A DNA stretch of 64,000 nucleotides from the NCBI RefSeq assembly GCF_003601925.1, contig NZ_QZWH01000018.1:48888-112887 (forward strand), given 5' to 3'. A program made the position numbers and the translations under genes. The notes below the pieces were generated by a model, which was not told where the DNA came from, did not search any database, and saw only the letters and a program-made list of their open reading frames with translations. This stretch comes from Buttiauxella izardii. Lineage in GTDB: Bacteria > Pseudomonadota > Gammaproteobacteria > Enterobacterales > Enterobacteriaceae. Below are positions 45,640 through 57,663 of the stretch, in pieces. Position 1 is the first letter of the stretch, and every line of letters begins with the position of its first letter.

Positions 45640-45705
45640 AGGCTATGCGTATTCCAGGGCCATCAAGAAAAGGCAGTGATGAACACTGCCTTTACGTGTG
45701 GCTGA

Positions 45706-47055
<1,350 letters not shown>

Positions 47056-48996
47056 TTAAACCGAGTATCTTTGCGAATATTTTTTCACGTTGCTGTCGAG
47101 TGGTTGAGAGGCCGCAAAAAAATCCCCCTGAGCACCCGCCACGCCTTTCTCCACCAGTGTCTGCCATTCGCCGCGAGTTCTAACACCGACCGCAAAAACT
47201 TGTGTTTGAGTCCCGTTACATGCCTCAACCAGGCTTTGAACAAACAGCTGATTTTCGGTTCGTTTCTCTATGTTTCGCACAAGTCCTGGGTGCAGTTTTA
47301 TCAACTCGACATCCAACTCTTTAATATAAGAGGTGCCTACGACAGTCAAACCCGCCTGGGAAACCGCGACTCTGGCACCCAGCGCTTTAATCAAACGAAC
47401 CACAGGTTGTAAACGGCTGATGTGTTGACAAACATCTGCCTCTGCAAGTTCAAAAAGAATACGTCGTCGCAAAGATTTTTCAGATTGCATCAGTGCATCA
47501 CGCAGCCAACGCTGAAAAGGCACGCGGATTAATGATTCAACAGATACCTGAATTGCCAGCGTTTCTTCTGGCCAGAAACCAACTAACGCTAACAAACGCG
47601 CAATAGTTTGTCGGTCGTATTGCTCTGATAAACCAAACTGCTTCACCATCGGCAAGTATTCCGCCGCCAGCACTTCTTGCTCACCGTCGAAAATCCGACA
47701 CATTATTTCCCGATGGTGCACATAACCATCACGCTTCACCGACGGTTTTTGGTAAAAACGCGGGCCGCCACGCTGCAAGACTTGCTCAATTAGCGTACGC
47801 CATTTAACGTTGCCGCGCCCTTTTTCCGGCAAACTATCGTCATATACCGACCAGGCGTTGGTTCCCTGCAAAGAAGCGTTTCGAGTCGCGACCTCCGCAT
47901 TCTCCATCACTTGCTCTTTAGTTTGCCCACTACGCCAGGCACAAATCCCGATGTGCATCATGTCATTGCGGTCGAGCATCCGCGTTGGCGGCAATGAATC
48001 AACGGCTTTTAACAACTGGCCTGCGATGCTGTCGGCTTCTTTTAATGTGCGATGCGGCAACAGAACGGCAAAATCGCTGCGGAAGTAGCGTGCCAGTAAA
48101 GCCCCCGGATAGCGCATCACGAATGTCGATAACATATTAATAATGGTAAACAGATACTCTTCTACGGCACTTCTACCCCATGTTTCATGCAGGGTGTCGA
48201 AATCAGGCAGACGAATGATCATCACCACGCCGTGCGCGCCAACTTGTTCTTGTTCATCAAGTAACGTGGCTAACTGGTTATCAAAGAACAGGCGATTATT
48301 GAGGCCAGTTTTCGCATCTTGCGCAGCAAAGGCACGAATAAGCGTATCCATTCTGCTGCGTTGATCGCTGGCGTTTTGCAGGTCGGAGAGCAGCAAATCA
48401 AGCGCGCTGCTGGCTTGAGGCGGCCACTCCAGCACCGAACCACGCGCCCCAACGCCACGCTCGCCATTGAGAATACGGCGCGCTCTGTCTTCAAGTAATT
48501 CTTGCCCGGCAAGTTGCTTTTTCATCCAGCGAATAGCAAAGAACAGCACGATAAGCATCAAGCCGACCGTGATTGAAAGCGGCACCGTCGTAAATAAAGA
48601 GTTGTAGTAATTCGCCACCGGATCGCGATACGTCAGGCTCAGAAACATCCCCGGATGCTTCATTAATTCAACGCTGACGGTGCGAAAGCTGTAGCTGTTT
48701 CCCAACAAGCGATAAGTTTGAGTCAGTTGGTGCTGATAAACCGTTTTATCGCCAATTTTAAAATCGACTTCAGTGATATCTATGGGAACCATGACTTCGT
48801 TGAGGCGTTTGATTAAAGCCTCTGGGGAATTTGAAACCAGTTCATTATCAATGATGGTGGCAACCGCAGCCACGCGTTGATGCACTTTATAATGCATCGC
48901 ATTAAAGAAGCTTAATGAGCACCCCACCAGCGTCACAAAAATCGCGAGGCCGGTTAGCAGCGTCATAAAAGCAGAAAGTTTCGTCGTTAATCGCAT
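47056..48996 (-). CDS. csrD: CsrD, degenerate GGDEF/EAL regulator of CsrB/C decay
   Basis: Inner-membrane protein that promotes RNase E cleavage of the sRNAs CsrB and CsrC in response to EIIA-Glc, without making or degrading cyclic di-GMP. The ATG at 48996 (MRLTTKLSAFMTLL) gives 646 residues as in E. coli; the frame open to 49131 is not needed. Two membrane segments (about 10-30 and 135-155), a HAMP-like coil, a degenerate GGDEF domain (site reads FRSDF; E. coli HRSDF) and a degenerate EAL domain (site reads REIM). The loss of catalytic motifs is a family property. Confidence 0.96.
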   Translation of the reverse strand: MRLTTKLSAFMTLLTGLAIFVTLVGCSLSFFNAMHYKVHQRVAAVATIIDNELVSNSPEALIKRLNEVMVPIDITEVDFKIGDKTVYQHQLTQTYRLLGNSYSFRTVSVELMKHPGMFLSLTYRDPVANYYNSLFTTVPLSITVGLMLIVLFFAIRWMKKQLAGQELLEDRARRILNGERGVGARGSVLEWPPQASSALDLLLSDLQNASDQRSRMDTLIRAFAAQDAKTGLNNRLFFDNQLATLLDEQEQVGAHGVVMIIRLPDFDTLHETWGRSAVEEYLFTIINMLSTFVMRYPGALLARYFRSDFAVLLPHRTLKEADSIAGQLLKAVDSLPPTRMLDRNDMMHIGICAWRSGQTKEQVMENAEVATRNASLQGTNAWSVYDDSLPEKGRGNVKWRTLIEQVLQRGGPRFYQKPSVKRDGYVHHREIMCRIFDGEQEVLAAEYLPMVKQFGLSEQYDRQTIARLLALVGFWPEETLAIQVSVESLIRVPFQRWLRDALMQSEKSLRRRILFELAEADVCQHISRLQPVVRLIKALGARVAVSQAGLTVVGTSYIKELDVELIKLHPGLVRNIEKRTENQLFVQSLVEACNGTQTQVFAVGVRTRGEWQTLVEKGVAGAQGDFFAASQPLDSNVKKYSQRYSV

Positions 48997-49295
48997 CCTT
49001 GTGTTAACTCCGTCTGGTGAAAAAAACCCGCCATAACACCCTAAGGCCTGACCTGATGCGGCATTACATAGTAAAAGCGCTAGCCTGGCAAACGCAGTGA
49101 ACAGATATTCACCCTTTGTTGCACACGGCATGCTTTACACATCAGATTTCAAGTATAGCCTTCAACCCTCTTTTTCCCATGTATGCGGATTCAGCGCTTC
49201 CAGGGAATGTCTAATTTTCAATTTTTTGTGACATATTCGCAGGCTCGTGCGTTCTCCGTCATGCTTAACTTAATAAAGAAACGCTGGAGAATAAG

Positions 49296-50300
49296 ATGAA
49301 AAAAGTCACGCGCTTAACTGAAGCCGATGTCACAGCTGAATCCGTTTTCATGATGAAACGCCGCCAGGTGCTCAAAGCACTGGGCATAAGTGCGGCGGCT
49401 CTCTCCCTTCCTCAAACTGCACATGCGGATATTCTCTCCTGGTTTAAAGGAAACGACAGGCCACCCGCTCTGTCGGGAAAACCGCTGCAATTCAGCCAAC
49501 CTGAGCAATGGCAGGCCAAGCTCGCCATGACGCCGGAAGATAAAGTCACCGGATACAACAATTTCTACGAGTTCGGCCTCGACAAAGCCGACCCTGCGGC
49601 CAACGCCGGTAGCCTCAAAACCGATCCGTGGAAAGTCACGATTAGTGGTGAAGTTGCCAAACCCATGACGCTGGATTTGGACGATCTCTACAAAAAACTC
49701 ACCCTTGAGGAACGCATCTATCGCATGCGCTGCGTCGAAGCGTGGTCGATGGTGGTGCCGTGGATTGGTTTCCCACTTAGCAAATTACTGGCGATGGTTG
49801 AACCCACCAGCAATGCGAAGTATGTCGCATTCGAAACGCTTTACGATCCGGAACAAATGCCAGGGCAAAAAGACCGTTTTATTGGCGGCGGGTTGAAATA
49901 TCCCTATGTCGAAGGTCTGCGCCTGGATGAAGCGATGAATCCGCTGACTCTATTGACCGTTGGCGTGTATGGCAAAGCGCTGCCGCCACAAAACGGGGCG
50001 CCGATTCGCCTCACCGTGCCGTGGAAATATGGATTTAAAGGGATTAAGTCGATTGTCAGTATCAAACTGGTGAGCGAGTTACCGCCGACAACCTGGAATA
50101 TGATCGCGCCCAACGAATATGGTTTTTATGCCAACGTTAATCCAAACGTCGATCACCCGCGCTGGTCGCAGGCCAGTGAACGATTCATCGGTTCAGGTGG
50201 CGTGTTAGACGTTAAACGCCAGCCAACGCTGCTGTTTAACGGGTATGCCGATCAGGTCGCTTCATTGTATCGCGGCTTAAATCTGAAGGAGAATTTCTAA
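49296..50300 (+). CDS. msrP: MsrP, periplasmic molybdopterin methionine sulfoxide reductase
   Basis: Repairs oxidised methionine in periplasmic proteins, with electrons from MsrQ. It has 334 residues, a Tat signal ([19 protein letters not shown], twin Arg at 22-23, cleavage after TAHA near 44) and molybdenum-ligating Cys146 in YRMRCVEAW. In E. coli msrPQ is at another locus under YedVW/HprSR control; here it lies between csrD and aroQ, the place of acuI (yhdH) in K-12. No two-component genes are adjacent, so its regulation may differ. Confidence 0.95.
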   Translation: MKKVTRLTEADVTAESVFMMKRRQVLKALGISAAALSLPQTAHADILSWFKGNDRPPALSGKPLQFSQPEQWQAKLAMTPEDKVTGYNNFYEFGLDKADPAANAGSLKTDPWKVTISGEVAKPMTLDLDDLYKKLTLEERIYRMRCVEAWSMVVPWIGFPLSKLLAMVEPTSNAKYVAFETLYDPEQMPGQKDRFIGGGLKYPYVEGLRLDEAMNPLTLLTVGVYGKALPPQNGAPIRLTVPWKYGFKGIKSIVSIKLVSELPPTTWNMIAPNEYGFYANVNPNVDHPRWSQASERFIGSGGVLDVKRQPTLLFNGYADQVASLYRGLNLKENF

Positions 50301-50301
50301 G

Positions 50302-50901
50302 GTGAGATTAACGGCGAAGCAAATTACGTGGCTTAAAGTGGTGCTGCATCTCGCCGCCTTCTTGCCTTTCATGTGGCTTTTTTATGCGGCGAGCCAGGGG
50401 CTTTTGAGCGCTGACCCGGCAAAAGACATTCAGCATTTTACCGGCAGGATGGCGCTGAAATTATTGCTGGCAACGCTTTTGGTCACACCGCTGGCCCGCT
50501 ACGGTAAACAGCCGCTGCTGATTCGTACCCGCCGTCTGTTGGGATTATGGTGCTTTGCCTGGGCGACGCTTCATTTAACCAGCTACGCGATGCTCGAGTT
50601 GGGCATCAACAATCTTGGACTGCTTGGCCGGGAGCTGGTGACGCGTCCCTATTTAACTTTAGGAATAATATGCTGGCTGGTGCTGTTATTATTGGCCGCA
50701 ACATCGACCCAGGCTTTACAACGAAAATTGGGGCCGCGTTGGCAAAAGCTGCACAACTTCGTCTATCTTGTCGCCATCCTCGCACCTGTTCATTATCTTT
50801 GGTCGGTGAAGGTGATTTCCCCGCAGCCACTGCTCTATACTTTGGGTGCTATCGTCCTGCTGGCCTTGCGCTACAAGAAATTTAAGCTGTGGCTGCGTTA
50901 A
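50302..50901 (+). CDS. msrQ: MsrQ, heme-binding membrane subunit of MsrPQ
   Basis: Heme b membrane protein that passes electrons from the quinone pool to MsrP. It has about six membrane segments and 199 residues, a little shorter at the C-terminus than the 211 in E. coli. The start is the GTG at 50302, one base after the msrP stop and downstream of AAGGAG. Likely heme-ligand histidines are in [10 protein letters not shown] and in [21 protein letters not shown]. Confidence 0.94.
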   Translation: MRLTAKQITWLKVVLHLAAFLPFMWLFYAASQGLLSADPAKDIQHFTGRMALKLLLATLLVTPLARYGKQPLLIRTRRLLGLWCFAWATLHLTSYAMLELGINNLGLLGRELVTRPYLTLGIICWLVLLLLAATSTQALQRKLGPRWQKLHNFVYLVAILAPVHYLWSVKVISPQPLLYTLGAIVLLALRYKKFKLWLR

Positions 50902-51017
50902 TAACTGAAACGTGCTCCTGCCTGCAAAAAGTGATCAACTCGCCGCTTAAAAAGGATATGAGTTGATCATCTTCCCTGATAAGACCAGTATTTAGCTGCC
51001 AAATGCTACGAAATCGT

Positions 51018-51023
51018 TATAAT
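51018..51023 (+). promoter_or_regulatory. Probable -10 box for aroQ-accBC
   Basis: A perfect TATAAT about 110 bases before aroQ, in a context (ATCGTTATAATGTGCGAC) like the E. coli accB promoter. No good -35 is visible at 17 bases. Confidence 0.55.
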
Positions 51024-51132
51024 GTGCGACTTTGGTTTTTCTGACAGGCCATTTTCTGGCTCTGAAGGTGACAACCGAGCAACTTAGGTATATTTTGTAA
51101 AATACCTACAAATTGCAGGAGATGGCAGCACG

Positions 51133-51585
51133 ATGTCGGCTAACTTTCACATTTTGCTTTTGAACGGTCCGAACCTTAACATGCTGGGAACACGCGAGCC
51201 TGAGAAGTACGGCACGCTGACTTTAGCGCAAATTGTTAACTCGCTCGAAGAAGAAGCGAAAACGTTAAATGTCTCGTTCAGCCACCTGCAATCAAATGCG
51301 GAATATGAGTTGATCGACCGAATTCATCAGGCTAAAGACACTGTCGATTTTATTCTGATTAATCCGGCCGCGTTTACCCATACCAGTGTTGCGTTGCGTG
51401 ACGCCTTGTTGGCCGTGGATATCCCGTTTATCGAGATCCACCTCAGCAATGTTCATGCGCGTGAGCCGTTCCGCCATCATTCATATCTTTCTGATAAAGC
51501 GGTTGGTGTCATCTGCGGATTAGGCGCTGACGGCTATTCATATGCACTACAGACGGCGGTAAAACGCTTGTCAAAATCCATCTAA
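51133..51585 (+). CDS. aroQ: AroQ, type II 3-dehydroquinate dehydratase
   Basis: Third step of the shikimate pathway: dehydration of 3-dehydroquinate. The 150-residue type II enzyme forms a dodecamer. Motifs: [16 protein letters not shown] (catalytic Tyr26 and an Arg), [28 protein letters not shown]. coli K-12 uses only the unrelated type I AroD and lacks this gene, but several other enterobacterial genera carry aroQ directly before accB. AGGAG precedes the ATG by 11 bases. accB starts 21 bases after its stop, so the three form an operon. Confidence 0.97.
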   Translation: MSANFHILLLNGPNLNMLGTREPEKYGTLTLAQIVNSLEEEAKTLNVSFSHLQSNAEYELIDRIHQAKDTVDFILINPAAFTHTSVALRDALLAVDIPFIEIHLSNVHAREPFRHHSYLSDKAVGVICGLGADGYSYALQTAVKRLSKSI

Positions 51586-51606
51586 ACAAGAGTACGGAAC
51601 CCACTC

Positions 51607-52080
51607 ATGGATATTCGTAAGATTAAAAAACTGATCGAGCTGGTTGAAGAATCAGGCATCTCCGAACTGGAAATTTCTGAAGGCGAAGAGTCTGTTCGTA
51701 TCAGTCGTGCACCGGCAAACGCTGGTTACCCGATGATGCAACAGGCTTATGCAGCTCCAATGTACCAGCCGCAGCCAAGCCTGGCTGGCGCTGTTGCTCC
51801 TGCCGCATCACCGGTAATGGAAGCGCCAGCGGCTGCTGAAGTCAGTGGTCACATCGTGCGTTCCCCAATGGTCGGTACTTTCTACCGCACACCAAGCCCG
51901 GATGCTAAGTCATTTGTTGAAGTTGGCCAGAAAGTGAACGTTGGCGACACTCTTTGCATCGTTGAAGCGATGAAAATGATGAACCAGATCGAAGCTGACA
52001 AAGCCGGTGTGGTGAAAGCCATCCTGGTTGAAAACGGTCAACCGGTTGAATTTGACGAGCCGCTGGTCGTCATCGAGTAA
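51607..52080 (+). CDS. accB: AccB, biotin carboxyl carrier protein
   Basis: Carries CO2 on biotin for acetyl-CoA carboxylase, the first step in fatty acid synthesis. It has 157 residues: a short N-terminal part, a Pro/Ala-rich linker (about 35-78) and the C-terminal biotinyl domain with Lys123 in [11 protein letters not shown], together with the thumb loop typical of this protein. In E. coli AccB represses its own operon; the same is likely here. accC begins 10 bases later. Confidence 0.98.
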   Translation: MDIRKIKKLIELVEESGISELEISEGEESVRISRAPANAGYPMMQQAYAAPMYQPQPSLAGAVAPAASPVMEAPAAAEVSGHIVRSPMVGTFYRTPSPDAKSFVEVGQKVNVGDTLCIVEAMKMMNQIEADKAGVVKAILVENGQPVEFDEPLVVIE

Positions 52081-52090
52081 CGAGGCGAAC

Positions 52091-53437
52091 ATGCTGGATA
52101 AAATTGTCATCGCAAACCGTGGCGAGATTGCTCTGCGTATTCTTCGTGCCTGTAAAGAACTGGGCATCAAGACTGTCGCTGTGCACTCCACCGCGGACCG
52201 CGATTTAAAACACGTTTTGCTGGCGGATGAGACTGTTTGTATCGGTCCTGCTCCGTCCGTAAAAAGCTATCTGAATATCCCGGCTATCATCTCTGCGGCA
52301 GAAATTACTGGCGCGGTGGCGATTCACCCGGGTTACGGCTTCCTGTCTGAAAACGCCAACTTTGCTGAGCAAGTTGAGCGTTCAGGCTTTATCTTCATCG
52401 GCCCACGTGCTGAAACTATTCGCCTGATGGGCGATAAAGTTTCTGCAATCAATGCCATGAAGAAAGCTGGCGTACCTTGCGTACCAGGTTCTGACGGCCC
52501 ACTGGACGGCGATATGGATAAAAACCGTGCCCATGCGAAACGCATCGGTTATCCGGTTATTATCAAAGCGTCTGGCGGCGGCGGCGGTCGTGGTATGCGC
52601 GTTGTACGTGGCGATGCAGACCTGGAACAATCCATTAATATGACCCGTGCGGAAGCAAAAGCTGCTTTCAACAACGACATGGTCTATATGGAGAAGTACC
52701 TCGAAAACCCACGTCACATCGAGATTCAAGTTCTTGCTGATGGCCAGGGTAAAGCGATTTATCTGGCGGAACGTGACTGCTCTATGCAGCGTCGTCACCA
52801 GAAAGTTGTTGAAGAAGCGCCAGCACCAGGCATCACGCCTGAACTGCGTAAATTCATCGGTGAACGCTGCTCTAAAGCGTGTATCGACATCAACTATCGC
52901 GGCGCGGGTACTTTCGAGTTCCTGTTCGAAAACGGTGAGTTCTACTTCATTGAGATGAACACCCGTATTCAGGTTGAGCACCCGGTAACAGAAATGATCA
53001 CCGGCGTTGACTTGATCAAAGAACAACTTCGCATTGCAGCTGGGCAGCCACTGTCTATCAAGCAAGAAGACGTTCAGGTTCGTGGCCATGCGGTTGAATG
53101 CCGTATCAACGCCGAAGACCCGAATACCTTCCTGCCAAGCCCTGGTAAAATTACTCGCTGCCATGTGCCGGGTGGTTTTGGTGTACGTTGGGAATCGCAT
53201 ATTTATTCCGGCTACACCGTTCCTCCATACTACGATTCAATGATCGCGAAGCTCATCTGTTACGGTGAAACTCGTGAAGTGGCAATCGCTCGTATGAAGA
53301 ACGCCCTGGCGGAACTGATCATCGATGGCATCAAAACCAACGTTGATTTGCAGACTCGCATCATGAACGATGAAAACTTCCAGCACGGTGGGACTAACAT
53401 CCACTATCTGGAGAAGAAACTGGGTCTTCAGGACTAA
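52091..53437 (+). CDS. accC: AccC, biotin carboxylase
   Basis: ATP-grasp enzyme that carboxylates biotin on AccB. It has 448 residues from [17 protein letters not shown] (ATG 52091, after CGAGGCG); the open frame reaches back into accB but that part is not coding. Visible: glycine-rich ATP loop [11 protein letters not shown], active-site [13 protein letters not shown] and [14 protein letters not shown] terminator follows. Confidence 0.98.
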   Translation: MLDKIVIANRGEIALRILRACKELGIKTVAVHSTADRDLKHVLLADETVCIGPAPSVKSYLNIPAIISAAEITGAVAIHPGYGFLSENANFAEQVERSGFIFIGPRAETIRLMGDKVSAINAMKKAGVPCVPGSDGPLDGDMDKNRAHAKRIGYPVIIKASGGGGGRGMRVVRGDADLEQSINMTRAEAKAAFNNDMVYMEKYLENPRHIEIQVLADGQGKAIYLAERDCSMQRRHQKVVEEAPAPGITPELRKFIGERCSKACIDINYRGAGTFEFLFENGEFYFIEMNTRIQVEHPVTEMITGVDLIKEQLRIAAGQPLSIKQEDVQVRGHAVECRINAEDPNTFLPSPGKITRCHVPGGFGVRWESHIYSGYTVPPYYDSMIAKLICYGETREVAIARMKNALAELIIDGIKTNVDLQTRIMNDENFQHGGTNIHYLEKKLGLQD

Positions 53438-53458
53438 GTTTCCGCAGTCAACATCGCT

Positions 53459-53490
53459 AAAAGGCCGGATATCCGGCCTTTTTCTTTTTT
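53459..53490 (+). terminator. Terminator of accBC
   Basis: Stem AAAGGCCGGATATCCGGCCTTT followed by a T-rich run (CTTTTTT). Confidence 0.92.
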
Positions 53491-53536
53491 GGCTATGCGT
53501 TACAATCGCCGCTTTCCGCCAACTCAAGGGACAACA

Positions 53537-53779
53537 ATGGACGCGCGTTTTGTTCAGGCCCATAAAGAAGCCCGCTGGGCACTTTGGCTCACCCTTCTCT
53601 ATCTTGCAGCATGGTTAGTGGCTGCTTACTTACCTGGTAACGAAATCGGCCTAACCGGTCTCCCGCACTGGTTTGAAATGGCGTGCCTGTTAGTGCCTCT
53701 GCTTTTCATTCTGCTGTGCTGGGCGATGGTAAAACTCATCTTCCGTGATATTCCGCTGGAGGATGATCATGCAGCTTGA
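53537..53779 (+). CDS. yhdT: YhdT, small membrane protein
   Basis: An 80-residue protein of the DUF997 family with two membrane segments (about 15-35 and 50-72) and the tail [12 protein letters not shown], starting at MDARFVQAHKEARWAL. Its function is not known; it always lies just before panF and here overlaps its first 11 bases, so a role with the pantothenate carrier is plausible but unproved. Confidence 0.94.
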   Translation: MDARFVQAHKEARWALWLTLLYLAAWLVAAYLPGNEIGLTGLPHWFEMACLLVPLLFILLCWAMVKLIFRDIPLEDDHAA

Positions 53780-55223
53780 AGTCATTTTGCCGCTGGTGGC
53801 GTATTTATTAGTGGTTTTTGGCATTTCGATGTATGCCATGAAGCGACGCACCACGGGTAACTTCCTCAACGAATATTTCCTCGGCAGTCGTTCAATGGGC
53901 GGGTTCGTGTTAGCGATGACGCTCACCGCGACCTACATTAGCGCCAGTTCGTTTATTGGCGGCCCTGGCGCGGCCTATAAATATGGCCTCGGCTGGGTTT
54001 TGCTGGCGATGATCCAGCTTCCAGCGGTGTGGTTGTCACTGGGAATTCTGGGTAAGAAGTTCGCTATTTTGGCTCGCCGTTATAACGCCGTGACCCTGAA
54101 CGACATGCTTTACGCGCGTTATCAAAGCCGCCTGCTCGTCTGGCTCGCCAGTATTAGCCTGTTAGTGGCTTTTGTCGGTGCCATGACCGTGCAGTTCATC
54201 GGCGGTGCCCGCCTGCTGGAAACCGCAGCCGGTATTCCTTACGAAACAGGCTTGCTGATTTTTGGCATCAGTATCGCGCTTTACACCGCTTTTGGCGGCT
54301 TCCGTGCCAGCGTGCTTAATGACGCAATGCAAGGCATGGTGATGCTGGTCGGCACGATTTTACTGTTAGTGGGCATCGTTCACGCTGCGGGTGGTTTGCA
54401 CAACGCGGTAGATACGCTCCAGCATATTGACCCTAAACTCGTTTCACCGCAGGGCGCAGACGACATTCTTTCACCAACGTTTATGACGTCGTTCTGGGTT
54501 CTGGTTTGTTTCGGGGTGATTGGCCTGCCGCACACGGCGGTGCGTTGCATCTCTTATAAAGACAGCAAAGCCGTACACCGTGGCATTATTCTCGGCACCA
54601 TTGTGGTGGCGATTCTGATGTTTGGTATGCATCTGGCGGGCGCTTTAGGCCGCGCAGTCATACCCGATTTGAAAGTGCCGGATCTGGTTATCCCAACGTT
54701 GATGGTGACTGTGTTACCACCCTTCGCCGCCGGGATCTTCCTTGCTGCACCGATGGCTGCGATCATGTCGACAATTAACGCCCAATTGCTGCAATCATCG
54801 GCTACGATCGTTAAAGATCTGTATTTGAATATGCATCCGGAACAGATCCACAACGAGACGCGCCTGAAAAGAATGTCATCGGTTATCACGCTGATTCTGG
54901 GTGCGCTGTTGCTGCTTGCCGCATGGCGTCCACCAGAGATGATCATCTGGCTGAATTTACTGGCGTTCGGTGGACTCGAAGCCGTGTTCCTGTGGCCGTT
55001 AGTATTGGGCTTGTATTGGGAGCGTGCCAATGCGGCAGGCGCACTGAGCGCAATGATTGTCGGTGGCGGCCTGTACGCAGTGCTGGCGAGCTTCAAAATC
55101 CAGCTATTTGGCTTCCACCCGATTGTGCCATCGTTATTACTAAGTTTGCTGGCGTTCCTGGTGGGCAACCGTTTCGGTCAGCCCGTTCCTGTTCCAGCAC
55201 TCGTTTCAACTACTGATAAATAA
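53769..55223 (+). CDS. panF: PanF, sodium:pantothenate symporter
   Basis: Sodium/solute symporter family protein for vitamin B5 uptake, about 13 membrane segments. The start [20 protein letters not shown] (ATG 53769) gives 484 residues; an alternative ATG two codons upstream is possible. Family motifs include [14 protein letters not shown] and the sodium-site region around [16 protein letters not shown]. prmA begins 11 bases later. Confidence 0.96.
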   Translation: MQLEVILPLVAYLLVVFGISMYAMKRRTTGNFLNEYFLGSRSMGGFVLAMTLTATYISASSFIGGPGAAYKYGLGWVLLAMIQLPAVWLSLGILGKKFAILARRYNAVTLNDMLYARYQSRLLVWLASISLLVAFVGAMTVQFIGGARLLETAAGIPYETGLLIFGISIALYTAFGGFRASVLNDAMQGMVMLVGTILLLVGIVHAAGGLHNAVDTLQHIDPKLVSPQGADDILSPTFMTSFWVLVCFGVIGLPHTAVRCISYKDSKAVHRGIILGTIVVAILMFGMHLAGALGRAVIPDLKVPDLVIPTLMVTVLPPFAAGIFLAAPMAAIMSTINAQLLQSSATIVKDLYLNMHPEQIHNETRLKRMSSVITLILGALLLLAAWRPPEMIIWLNLLAFGGLEAVFLWPLVLGLYWERANAAGALSAMIVGGGLYAVLASFKIQLFGFHPIVPSLLLSLLAFLVGNRFGQPVPVPALVSTTDK

Positions 55224-55234
55224 AGAGTTTCGCT

Positions 55235-56116
55235 ATGCCATGGATTCAACTGAAAATTAATACCTCGGGCGGGAACGCTGAAGAACTCGGCGATGCGCTG
55301 ATTGAAAGCGGCGCGGTTTCCGTGACCTTTCAGGATACTCATGACACGCCAGTATTCGAGCCATTACCAGGCGAAACCCGTTTGTGGGGCGATACCGATG
55401 TGATTGGCCTGTACGACGCTGAATCAGACATGAAAGAAGTGGTGGCAATTCTAGAGAACTGCCCGCTGCTGAGTGTCGGTTTCCCACATAAAATCGAGCA
55501 ACTTGAAGACAAAGACTGGGAACGTGAATGGATGGATAACTTCCACCCGATGCGTTTTGGCCAGCGTCTGTGGATTTGCCCGAGCTGGCGCGATGTGCCA
55601 GACCCTAACGCCGTGAACGTGATGCTCGACCCGGGTCTGGCGTTTGGTACTGGCACGCATCCGACCACATCGCTGTGTCTTGAGTGGCTTGATAGTTTAG
55701 ATTTGGCAGGCAAAACCATCATTGATTTCGGTTGCGGCTCCGGCATCCTCGCCATCGCTGCATTGAAATTGGGTGCGGCTAATGCCATTGGTATCGATAT
55801 CGACCCGCAAGCGATTCAAGCCAGCCGTGATAATGCAGAGCGCAACGGTGTTTCTGACCGCCTGGAGCTGTATTTACCGCAAGACCAGCCAGAAGCCATG
55901 AGCGCCGATGTCGTGGTCGCTAACATCCTGGCAGGCCCATTACGTGAGTTAGCGCCATTAATCAGCGTGCTGCCGGTTCAGGGCGGTTTCCTGGGGCTTT
56001 CTGGCATTCTGGCGAGCCAGGCTGAGAGCGTTTGCGAAGCGTATCAGGACAAATTCACTTTAGATCCGGTCGCTGAAAAAGAAGAATGGTGCCGCATCAC
56101 AGGCTTCAAACGTTAA
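55235..56116 (+). CDS. prmA: PrmA, ribosomal protein L11 methyltransferase
   Basis: Trimethylates lysines and the N-terminus of L11. It has 293 residues: an N-terminal substrate-recognition domain (about 1-60), a linker, and a Rossmann methyltransferase domain with the SAM motif [18 protein letters not shown] and [11 protein letters not shown] small terminator follows. Confidence 0.97.
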   Translation: MPWIQLKINTSGGNAEELGDALIESGAVSVTFQDTHDTPVFEPLPGETRLWGDTDVIGLYDAESDMKEVVAILENCPLLSVGFPHKIEQLEDKDWEREWMDNFHPMRFGQRLWICPSWRDVPDPNAVNVMLDPGLAFGTGTHPTTSLCLEWLDSLDLAGKTIIDFGCGSGILAIAALKLGAANAIGIDIDPQAIQASRDNAERNGVSDRLELYLPQDQPEAMSADVVVANILAGPLRELAPLISVLPVQGGFLGLSGILASQAESVCEAYQDKFTLDPVAEKEEWCRITGFKR

Positions 56117-56127
56117 ATATTTCCTCT

Positions 56128-56151
56128 AAAGTGGCCATCTGGCCACTTTTC
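56128..56151 (+). terminator. Terminator of prmA
   Basis: Stem AAAGTGGCC-ATCT-GGCCACTTT with a short T-run, 12 bases after the prmA stop. Confidence 0.8.
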
Positions 56152-56185
56152 TAAACGCTGTTCGGAAGGTGTCCGTTGGCTGGTG

Positions 56186-56299
56186 ATGAAACACCCTGTA
56201 ACCCTGTCTGAGCAACAATTGAAACAATTCACCTCAGTTATGCATCACGATAATAACCGCCCTGTACAGCCGTTACATGGCCGCGTTGTTGTTGAATAA
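56186..56299 (+). other. Short reading frame upstream of dusB, possible gene remnant
   Basis: 37 codons, starting MKHPVTLSEQQLKQFTSVM and ending GRVVVE, open for another 23 codons upstream without a start codon that has a ribosome site (the preceding codons read CSEGVRWLV). The RW..MKHPVTLSEQQ pattern recalls a segment of ISL3-type transposases, but the match is from memory and weak. It may be the tip of a decayed mobile element or chance. No terminal repeats are visible. Confidence 0.25.
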
Positions 56300-56605
56300 A
56301 TAGTCTACTGACGGGGTTTCGACCCCGTTTTCATTTGGACTCAGCCCATTACATGTTAGCTATTCGTTGCAGAAAAATGAGATTCCACTCACACAAAAAT
56401 GCATAAATAGATGAACAAAGCAGCAGTTTATAGGGTGACAGTCGCTTGAATTGGTGCACTTCGCTTCTCAGTTTTACAAAATTCAAAAAGAGCATAAATA
56501 AACCAAAACCACCTAACATAATGATAATTATAATTAATTTTAATTGGTCACTATTATGTATGCGGATTCATTGATCTACGACAGCTGATTGTTCAAAGTT
56601 TGGCC

Positions 56606-56634
56606 TTTCATCTGAGGTCAAAAATGCGTAATAT
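56606..56634 (+). promoter_or_regulatory. dusB-fis operon promoter
   Basis: -35 TTTCAT (56606-56611), exactly 17 bases, -10 TAATAT (56629-56634), followed by the GC-rich discriminator ACGCCGCC. Hexamers and discriminator match the E. coli fis promoter as I know it; such promoters are inhibited by ppGpp/DksA and respond to growth rate. The dusB ATG lies about 32 bases after the expected start. Confidence 0.92.
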
Positions 56635-56672
56635 ACGCCGCCTTGCAGGCAAGTATGGTCATTTCTTAACTC

Positions 56673-57638
56673 ATGCGCATTGGACAACACCAGCTCAGAA
56701 ATCGACTGATTGCAGCACCTATGGCTGGCATCACTGACAGACCATTCAGAACGCTGTGTTACGAGATGGGGGCCGGGCTAACCGTTTCCGAGATGATGTC
56801 CTCTAACCCTGAAGTTTGGGCGAGTGATAAGTCACGTTTACGGATGGTTCACGTGAATGAACCAGGTATTCGCACCGTGCAAATTGCCGGTAGTGACCCT
56901 GACGAGATGGCAGAGGCCGCACGCATTAACGTGGCTAATGGCGCCCAGATTATTGATATCAATATGGGATGCCCAGCAAAGAAAGTGAATCGTAAGCTTG
57001 CGGGTTCCGCTCTTCTGCAATACCCGAGTCTGGTGAAGTCTATCCTGACAACGGTTATTAACGCAGTTGATGTTCCTGTCACACTGAAGATTCGCACTGG
57101 CTGGGATACGGCGCACCGTAACTGTGAAGAGATTGCCCAACTGGCTGAAGACTGTGGCATTCAGGCTCTGACAATTCATGGACGCACCCGCGCCTGTTTA
57201 TTTCAGGGAGATGCTGAATACGACAGCATTCGGGCAGTTAAGCAGAAAGTTTCCATTCCGGTAATCGCGAATGGTGACATTACTGACCCGCTTAAAGCCA
57301 GAGCTGTGCTGGACTACACAGGGGCTGATGCTCTTATGATAGGACGCGCGGCTCAGGGAAGACCCTGGATCTTTCGGGAAATCCAGTATTATCTGGACAC
57401 TGGAGAGCTGCTTCCTCCACTGCCTCTGGCAGAGGTGAAGCGCTTACTTTGCGGGCACATTCGCGAACTTCATGACTTTTATGGTCATGCAAAGGGATAC
57501 CGAATTGCTCGTAAACACGTCTCCTGGTACTTACAGGAACACGCTCCAAATGACCAGTTTCGGCGCACATTCAACGCCATTGAGGATGCAAGCGAACAGC
57601 TTGAGGCGTTGGAGGCATACTTCGAAAATCTTGCGTAA
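56673..57638 (+). CDS. dusB: DusB, tRNA-dihydrouridine synthase B
   Basis: FMN enzyme that reduces U17 (and related positions) of tRNA to dihydrouridine. It has 321 residues, an N-terminal TIM barrel with catalytic Cys100 in [20 protein letters not shown], and a C-terminal helical tRNA-binding domain. It is co-transcribed with fis, 25 bases downstream; its translation of the operon mRNA is known to assist Fis production. Confidence 0.98.
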   Translation: MRIGQHQLRNRLIAAPMAGITDRPFRTLCYEMGAGLTVSEMMSSNPEVWASDKSRLRMVHVNEPGIRTVQIAGSDPDEMAEAARINVANGAQIIDINMGCPAKKVNRKLAGSALLQYPSLVKSILTTVINAVDVPVTLKIRTGWDTAHRNCEEIAQLAEDCGIQALTIHGRTRACLFQGDAEYDSIRAVKQKVSIPVIANGDITDPLKARAVLDYTGADALMIGRAAQGRPWIFREIQYYLDTGELLPPLPLAEVKRLLCGHIRELHDFYGHAKGYRIARKHVSWYLQEHAPNDQFRRTFNAIEDASEQLEALEAYFENLA

Positions 57639-57663
57639 TTAGAAATAAAGAGCTGACAGAACT

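Larger units (their letters stand above)
56117..56672. other. prmA-dusB intergenic region
   Basis: 556 bases. Left end: prmA terminator. Next: a short open frame with possible transposase-like residues (56186-56299). Right part (about 56380-56600) is strongly AT-rich, as expected for the upstream activating region of the fis promoter, where E. coli Fis and IHF bind. The dusB-fis promoter is at 56606-56634. Confidence 0.7.

Noticed and set aside
48997..49131. N-terminal extension of CsrD
   Set aside because: MRLTTK at 48996 matches the family start and gives 646 residues; the extension would place an extra sequence before the first membrane segment.
52382..53200. 272-codon open frame antisense to accC
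   Set aside because: It lies wholly inside the well-supported accC gene, has no recognisable domain or ribosome site, and is explained by GC-rich codon use on the other strand.
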